Positions 57,985-64,000 of a stretch of 64,000 nucleotides of DNA are shown in pieces. The notes beneath the pieces are model-generated. The model ran no database searches and was not told the DNA's origin. It was given only the letters and a program-made list of their open reading frames with translations. The DNA is taken from contig JACKET010000001.1 of NCBI GenBank assembly GCA_020632875.1, positions 62,001 to 126,000 of the forward strand. Reading direction: 5' to 3'. The DNA is from Alphaproteobacteria bacterium (GTDB taxonomy: Bacteria > Myxococcota_A > UBA796 > GCA-2862545). The position numbers and the translations under genes were made by a program. Each line of letters begins with the position of its first letter. Position 1 is the stretch's first letter.

Positions 57985-57988
<4 letters not shown>
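57602..57988 (+). CDS. single-domain response regulator (CheY-like)
   Basis: A 128-residue receiver. Asp9, Asp10 (LIVDDEPHIR), phospho-acceptor Asp56 (LMLLDVMMP), Thr86 and Lys108 (VTKPFDPDE) are all present. No output domain is attached. GTG 57602 is chosen because AAGGAGG ends eight bases upstream; ATG 57578 would place that site inside the gene. It overlaps the following kinase gene by 4 nt (TTGA). The likely partner is the hybrid kinase immediately upstream. Confidence 0.92.
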
Positions 57989-60552
<2,564 letters not shown>

Positions 60553-60563
60553 GGAGCCCTCCC

Positions 60564-60599
60564 CCCGTTCCCGTTCCCGTTCCCGCTCCCGTTCCCGAT
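60564..60599. repeat. hexamer tandem repeat CCCGTT, six units
   Basis: Six phased hexamers (three CCCGTT, then CCCGCT, CCCGTT, CCCGAT) lie just after the kinase stop. The rest of the 256-bp gap (60553-60808) shows no gene or clear signal. Confidence 0.85.
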
Positions 60600-60808
60600 T
60601 GGTGACGTTGGACGCTTGCTCATGGTCGGAGGATCGACGGCGTTTCAGCCCGTTGATCTTCTGGGTGAGCTCCGGAACAACTCCCGTCGTCCTCGCCCGA
60701 TCCGTCCTCCTACCCGGAGAACCCGCTCGCGTTCTCCTCCTCGAGCTCTGGCGAGCCGGAGCCCTGCTGCCCCGCCTGATCGGGCACGCGCACGCACGCG
60801 ACGGATGC

Positions 60809-61270
60809 CTAGAGGACGGCGGCCATCCCGAAGACGAACGCCAGCGCGAAGAGCCCGACGTACAACAGCGTGAAGCCCATCACCATCACGCCGATCAGGC
60901 GCCAGAGCCACAGCTGCATCCGGATGGAGTCGAGGATCGCGTCGCGGTCGTCGACGCCCGAGAACACGCGCATCGCGGCGATGCCCGAGCGCAGCAGCAG
61001 CACGGCCGGCACGCCGTACGTGAGCGCCAGGATGCCGTAGAACCCGCCCATCACGACCATGAAGATCGCGTCGCTGCCGGCGGAGAGACCGCCGAGCGCC
61101 ATGAACCCCGCGACGAGCAGCATCAGCAGGCAGAAGAACAGGAACAGCGCGCCGAGCCCCGTGTGCCAGATGCGGAACTCGCGGACCATCGTGGCGAGCG
61201 ACTCGGCGAAGTCCTCGTCGCTCACGACCGCGGAGGTGCGGGTCGTCGGTGCGTCGTACGGGTCGCTCAT
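60809..61270 (-). CDS. hypothetical membrane protein in TRAP operon
   Basis: A 153-residue protein with three or four membrane segments (about 38-62, 68-92, 122-150). The cytoplasmic N-terminus is acidic and polar (MSDPYDAPTTRTSAVVSDED). No named family is recognised. It starts one base after the TRAP permease stop, with GAGGACGAG upstream, and so should be co-translated with it. An accessory role in that transporter is inferred from position only. Confidence 0.65.
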   Translation of the reverse strand: MSDPYDAPTTRTSAVVSDEDFAESLATMVREFRIWHTGLGALFLFFCLLMLLVAGFMALGGLSAGSDAIFMVVMGGFYGILALTYGVPAVLLLRSGIAAMRVFSGVDDRDAILDSIRMQLWLWRLIGVMVMGFTLLYVGLFALAFVFGMAAVL

Positions 61271-61271
61271 G

Positions 61272-63338
61272 TCACTCGTCCTCGAGCTCGTTCATCAGGT
61301 CGTCGATGTTCAACGAGCCCGGCGCAGGCGGGGTCTTCGCGGGCGCGGGCGCGGGCGCGTCGTCCTCCAGCTCGTTCATGAGCTGGTCGAGCATGTCGGG
61401 ATCGGGGCCCTTGGGCTGCGGGTCGCCCGTGGGGTCTTCGGAGAAGAAGTCGGGCTTCGGCTGGTGCGAGGTCTCGTCGAACGGCCAGGTCGTGGCGATC
61501 GGCACGTACGCGATGATCAGCACGCCGAGGCCCATCATGGCGAGGAACGGCATGGCGTAGCGGTAGACCGCCGTCAGCGGGAGCTTGAACCGGAAGCTCG
61601 CGAGGAACAGGTTCAGGCCGACCGGCGGGGTGAGGTAGCCGAGCTCGAGGTTCGCGAGGAACAGGATGCCGAGGTGCACCGGGTGGATGCCGAAGACCTC
61701 GGCGACCGGGATGATCAGCGGCACGACGACCACGATGGCCGAGTAGATGTCCATCAGGCAGCCGACCAGCAGCAGCAGCAGGTTCAGCAGCAGGATGAAG
61801 ACCAGCCGGTTCTCGACGCGCGCCTGCACCCAGTCGCGCACGGCGAGAGGGACCTCGGCATCGACGAGGTACGACGTGAACCCCAGCGCCACGCCGAGGA
61901 TCACGAGCACGCCGCCCATCAGCGTGGCGGTCTCGACCATGACGCGAGGAACGTCGTTGATGGGGTGCAGGTCGCGGTGGATGACGGTCTCGAGGAGGAT
62001 GGCGTAGAACGCCGTGAACGCCGCCGCCTCGAAGATGGTCATGTAGCCGCCGAAGATGCCGAAGAGCACCACGACCGGCAGCATCACCTCGAACTTCGCG
62101 GCCCACAGCGTCTTGCCCATCAGCGCGCCGCGCTCGCGCACGATCGCGCCCTTGTCGGCGTCTTCGGCCGGCAGCCAGTAGCGGAAGCCGTGGTCGCGGA
62201 TGCCCGCGACGATGCCCATGCCGACGAGCAGGGACACGAGGATGATGCCGGGGATCACGCCGCCGATGAAGAGGTCGGTGATCGGGATCTTCGCGGCCAC
62301 GCCGTACAGGATGACCGGCAGCGAGGGCGGGAAGAGCAGGCCGATGGAGCCCGACGCGGCGAGCAGCCCGACAGCGAAGGACTTCTTGTACCCGGCGGCC
62401 TCGAGCGCGGGCAGCAGCAGGCCACCGAGCGCGAGGATGGTGACGCCGCTCGCGCCCGTGAACGTCGTGAAGAACGCGCACACGAGCACCGAGGCCGCGG
62501 CCACGCCGCCCGGCAGCCAGCCGAACCACGCGTTGAACAGGGCCACGAGGCGCTTCGACGCGCCGCCCTCGGCGAGCAGGTAGCCGGCGAGGGTGAACAG
62601 CGGCAGCGAGACGAGCGTGGGGTCGGCGACGATCCGGTAGGTCTCGGCGGGCACCGCGGTGATGGCGATGGGGATGGGCGCGCCCCAGAACAGCAGCATC
62701 GCCGCACCGCCCATGACGGTGAACAGCGGTGCGCCGAGCGCGACGCCCACGAGCAGCACGAACGCCCCGGCCCACACGGCCCAGTCGCGCTCACCCGGCG
62801 GGATGAACGCCATGCATGCGACCAGCGCGGTCGTCACGGCCGCGGCGACGCGCCCGCGCCAGCTCTGGCCGCGCCACAGGAACCGGGCGGCCATGATGCC
62901 GAACCCGACCGGCATGGCGATCTGGATTACCCAGTTCGGCACGCCTCCCGGCAGCTCCTGCGCGCTCTCCATCTCGGAGATCACGAGGTCGACGCTGCCA
63001 TATGCGAGGAAGAAGGTGATGGCGGTCGCCACGCTCGCCGTGATGGCGGTGACGACCTCCTGCCGCCGGCCCTCGAGCTGGAAGATCGAGCCCGTCGACA
63101 GCGCGAGGTGCGTGCCCTTGCGCGCCGCGATGCCCCCGCCGAGGAACGCGAGCCACAGGTTGAGCGCCTGCACCCACAGGTTCGCCCCGGGGATCGCGCT
63201 GCCCGTCGCGATGCGGATCGACACCGCCACGACGGGGATCGCGACCATCAGGGCGAGGATGATGGTGACGGCACCGTTCTCGATGCGGTGCCACCACTGC
63301 GGTGGACCCTCTTCTTCCTCGGGGATCGAGCCACTCAT
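61272..63338 (-). CDS. TRAP transporter fused DctQ-DctM permease
   Basis: A 688-residue membrane protein combining the small and large permeases of a TRAP transporter. Residues about 15-180 form four DctQ-type segments (NLWVQALNLWLAFLGGGIAAR with the GTHLAL motif). Residues about 195-610 are DctM-like with many segments, including GASGVTILALGGLLLPALE, LLFPPSLPVILYG and ELGYLTPPVGLNLF. The C-terminal tail is hydrophilic and carries a duplicated LMNELED motif separated by a Pro/Ala linker. GGGAGGGG precedes ATG 63338. Uptake of a small organic anion is likely. Confidence 0.93.
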   Translation of the reverse strand: MSGSIPEEEEGPPQWWHRIENGAVTIILALMVAIPVVAVSIRIATGSAIPGANLWVQALNLWLAFLGGGIAARKGTHLALSTGSIFQLEGRRQEVVTAITASVATAITFFLAYGSVDLVISEMESAQELPGGVPNWVIQIAMPVGFGIMAARFLWRGQSWRGRVAAAVTTALVACMAFIPPGERDWAVWAGAFVLLVGVALGAPLFTVMGGAAMLLFWGAPIPIAITAVPAETYRIVADPTLVSLPLFTLAGYLLAEGGASKRLVALFNAWFGWLPGGVAAASVLVCAFFTTFTGASGVTILALGGLLLPALEAAGYKKSFAVGLLAASGSIGLLFPPSLPVILYGVAAKIPITDLFIGGVIPGIILVSLLVGMGIVAGIRDHGFRYWLPAEDADKGAIVRERGALMGKTLWAAKFEVMLPVVVLFGIFGGYMTIFEAAAFTAFYAILLETVIHRDLHPINDVPRVMVETATLMGGVLVILGVALGFTSYLVDAEVPLAVRDWVQARVENRLVFILLLNLLLLLVGCLMDIYSAIVVVVPLIIPVAEVFGIHPVHLGILFLANLELGYLTPPVGLNLFLASFRFKLPLTAVYRYAMPFLAMMGLGVLIIAYVPIATTWPFDETSHQPKPDFFSEDPTGDPQPKGPDPDMLDQLMNELEDDAPAPAPAKTPPAPGSLNIDDLMNELEDE

Positions 63339-63381
63339 GCCCCTCCCGGTACCGCGTCCGGGACGGGCATGCGAGCCGGGT

Positions 63382-64000
63382 TCACTTGTTCTTCGCCCGG
63401 TACTCCTCGACGAGGCCCTTCACCCGGTCGAACGACTCGGGGCCCGAGACCTTGTCGCGCATGATGGGATGCGTGGCCTCGGCGAGCTTCTCCCACTCCA
63501 CGCGCTGCGCGGGCGTGGGGGTGTGCACCTCGAGGCCGTACTTCTTCATGACCTCGATCGCCTTGTCGTCCTGCTTGCGGATGGTCTCCTTCATCTCGTT
63601 GCCCGTGGTGCGCGAGATCTCGCGGAGCTTGGCGCGGTGCTGCTCGGGGATGGACTCCCAGGCCTCCTTGCTGATGACCGTCGCGCCGACGAGGGGCGCC
63701 CAGGGCACGTCCATCATGTGGGGCGCGAGGCCGAACCACTGGAAGGCCAGCGCGCCGAGCGGCGTGGTGGGGAAGCTGTCGATCAGGCCGGACTGGAGCG
63801 ACGGCAGGATGTCGGTGGCCGCGACGACGACCGGGTTGAAGCCCGCGGACTTGAACATCTCCACCGCGCCGGGGTCGCCCTCCCACGTGAAGATCTTCAG
63901 CTTGCCCGCGTCTTTCGGGTCGGTCAGGGCCGTCTTGCTGAACAGGCGCGCCCAGCCGGCATCCGACCATGCGAGCACGATGTAGCCCTTCTCTTCGATG
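63382..64000 (-). CDS. TRAP transporter substrate-binding protein DctP, 3' part
   Basis: The C-terminal 205 residues of a periplasmic binding protein; the gene continues beyond base 64000. Family features present are GDPGAVEMFKSAGFNPVVVAATDILPSLQSGLIDSFPTTP split as binding-site strands and hinge, then a long helix region (ISKEAWESIPEQHRAKLREI) and a basic end EEYRAKNK. In DctP proteins this half contributes the Arg/Asn contacts to the substrate carboxylate. It lies 43 bp upstream of the fused permease. Confidence 0.9.
   Translation of the reverse strand, partial: IEEKGYIVLAWSDAGWARLFSKTALTDPKDAGKLKIFTWEGDPGAVEMFKSAGFNPVVVAATDILPSLQSGLIDSFPTTPLGALAFQWFGLAPHMMDVPWAPLVGATVISKEAWESIPEQHRAKLREISRTTGNEMKETIRKQDDKAIEVMKKYGLEVHTPTPAQRVEWEKLAEATHPIMRDKVSGPESFDRVKGLVEEYRAKNK

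Noticed and set aside
60616..60911. Small frames in the 60553-60808 gap
   Set aside because: Arg/Pro-rich translations without ribosome-binding sites on either strand. Regarded as non-coding.

Overview
The window is GC-rich bacterial DNA (roughly 70 % or more by eye) and looks like a piece of a Myxococcota (deltaproteobacterial-type) chromosome. The reasons are four Hanks-type Ser/Thr kinases, several MopE-type DCDD/DGDGD repeat proteins (two ending in MYXO-CTERM-like tails), an MglA-like GTPase homologue, many short lipoproteins with an L-x-A/G-C lipobox, and a CxxCH-fused copper monooxygenase. No phage, transposase, CRISPR array or rRNA was seen. Genes are dense and alternate between strands. 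Many pairs overlap by 4 nt or converge with overlapping 3' ends.

Layout. 1-191: 31-bp and 7-bp tandem repeats. 190-6335 (minus): a seven-gene envelope operon (GbsR/MarR-like regulator, LolA-like carrier, two FtsX/MacB-type permeases, ATPase, beta-barrel protein, secreted SRPBCC protein). 6382-9233: a Ser/Thr kinase with a C-terminal formylglycine-enzyme-like domain, then a GST. 9234-10594: an ORFan islet of lower GC. 10595-18100: RluA-type synthase, a large inverted field of heptamer repeats, a PknB-type kinase, DUF2752, TruC, an unlisted 39-residue peptide gene, a lipoprotein with five exact 37-residue repeats, UPF0462, a methyltransferase. 18161-32372: secreted and lipoprotein genes mixed with housekeeping genes (copper monooxygenase, Hsp70, epimerase, GNAT, pyrF, bolA, grx4). 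32481-46716: SNF2 helicase, two CpaB-like proteins, MFS transporter, two paralogous MopE/MYXO-CTERM proteins, recJ, membrane-anchored MglA-like protein, lgt. 46806-46890: tRNA-Leu(CAG) with promoter and terminator. 46953-50387: a ferredoxin/flavoprotein plus cytochrome-b-like membrane protein pair, and a DUF4097 lipoprotein. 50584-60552: LuxR regulator, kinase with beta-propeller, hydrolase, and an operon of hybrid histidine kinase, receiver and Ser/Thr kinase. 60809-64000 (minus): a TRAP transporter, cut by the window end.

The main themes are envelope biogenesis and signalling. The first operon could carry a hydrophobic substrate from the inner membrane ABC transporter through two periplasmic carriers to an outer-membrane barrel. 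Two kinases share a kinase, helical, PEGA-like, FGE-like architecture in which the FGE cysteines are missing. One of them is translationally coupled to a receiver protein and a hybrid histidine kinase, so phosphorelay and Ser/Thr phosphorylation may be wired together.

A recurring regulatory feature is a TANNNT hexamer 6-8 nt upstream of start codons that lack a Shine-Dalgarno sequence, at seven genes on both strands. This suggests frequent leaderless transcription. All functions are read from motifs by eye. No database search was run, and start codons were chosen from ribosome-binding sites, overlaps and these hexamers.
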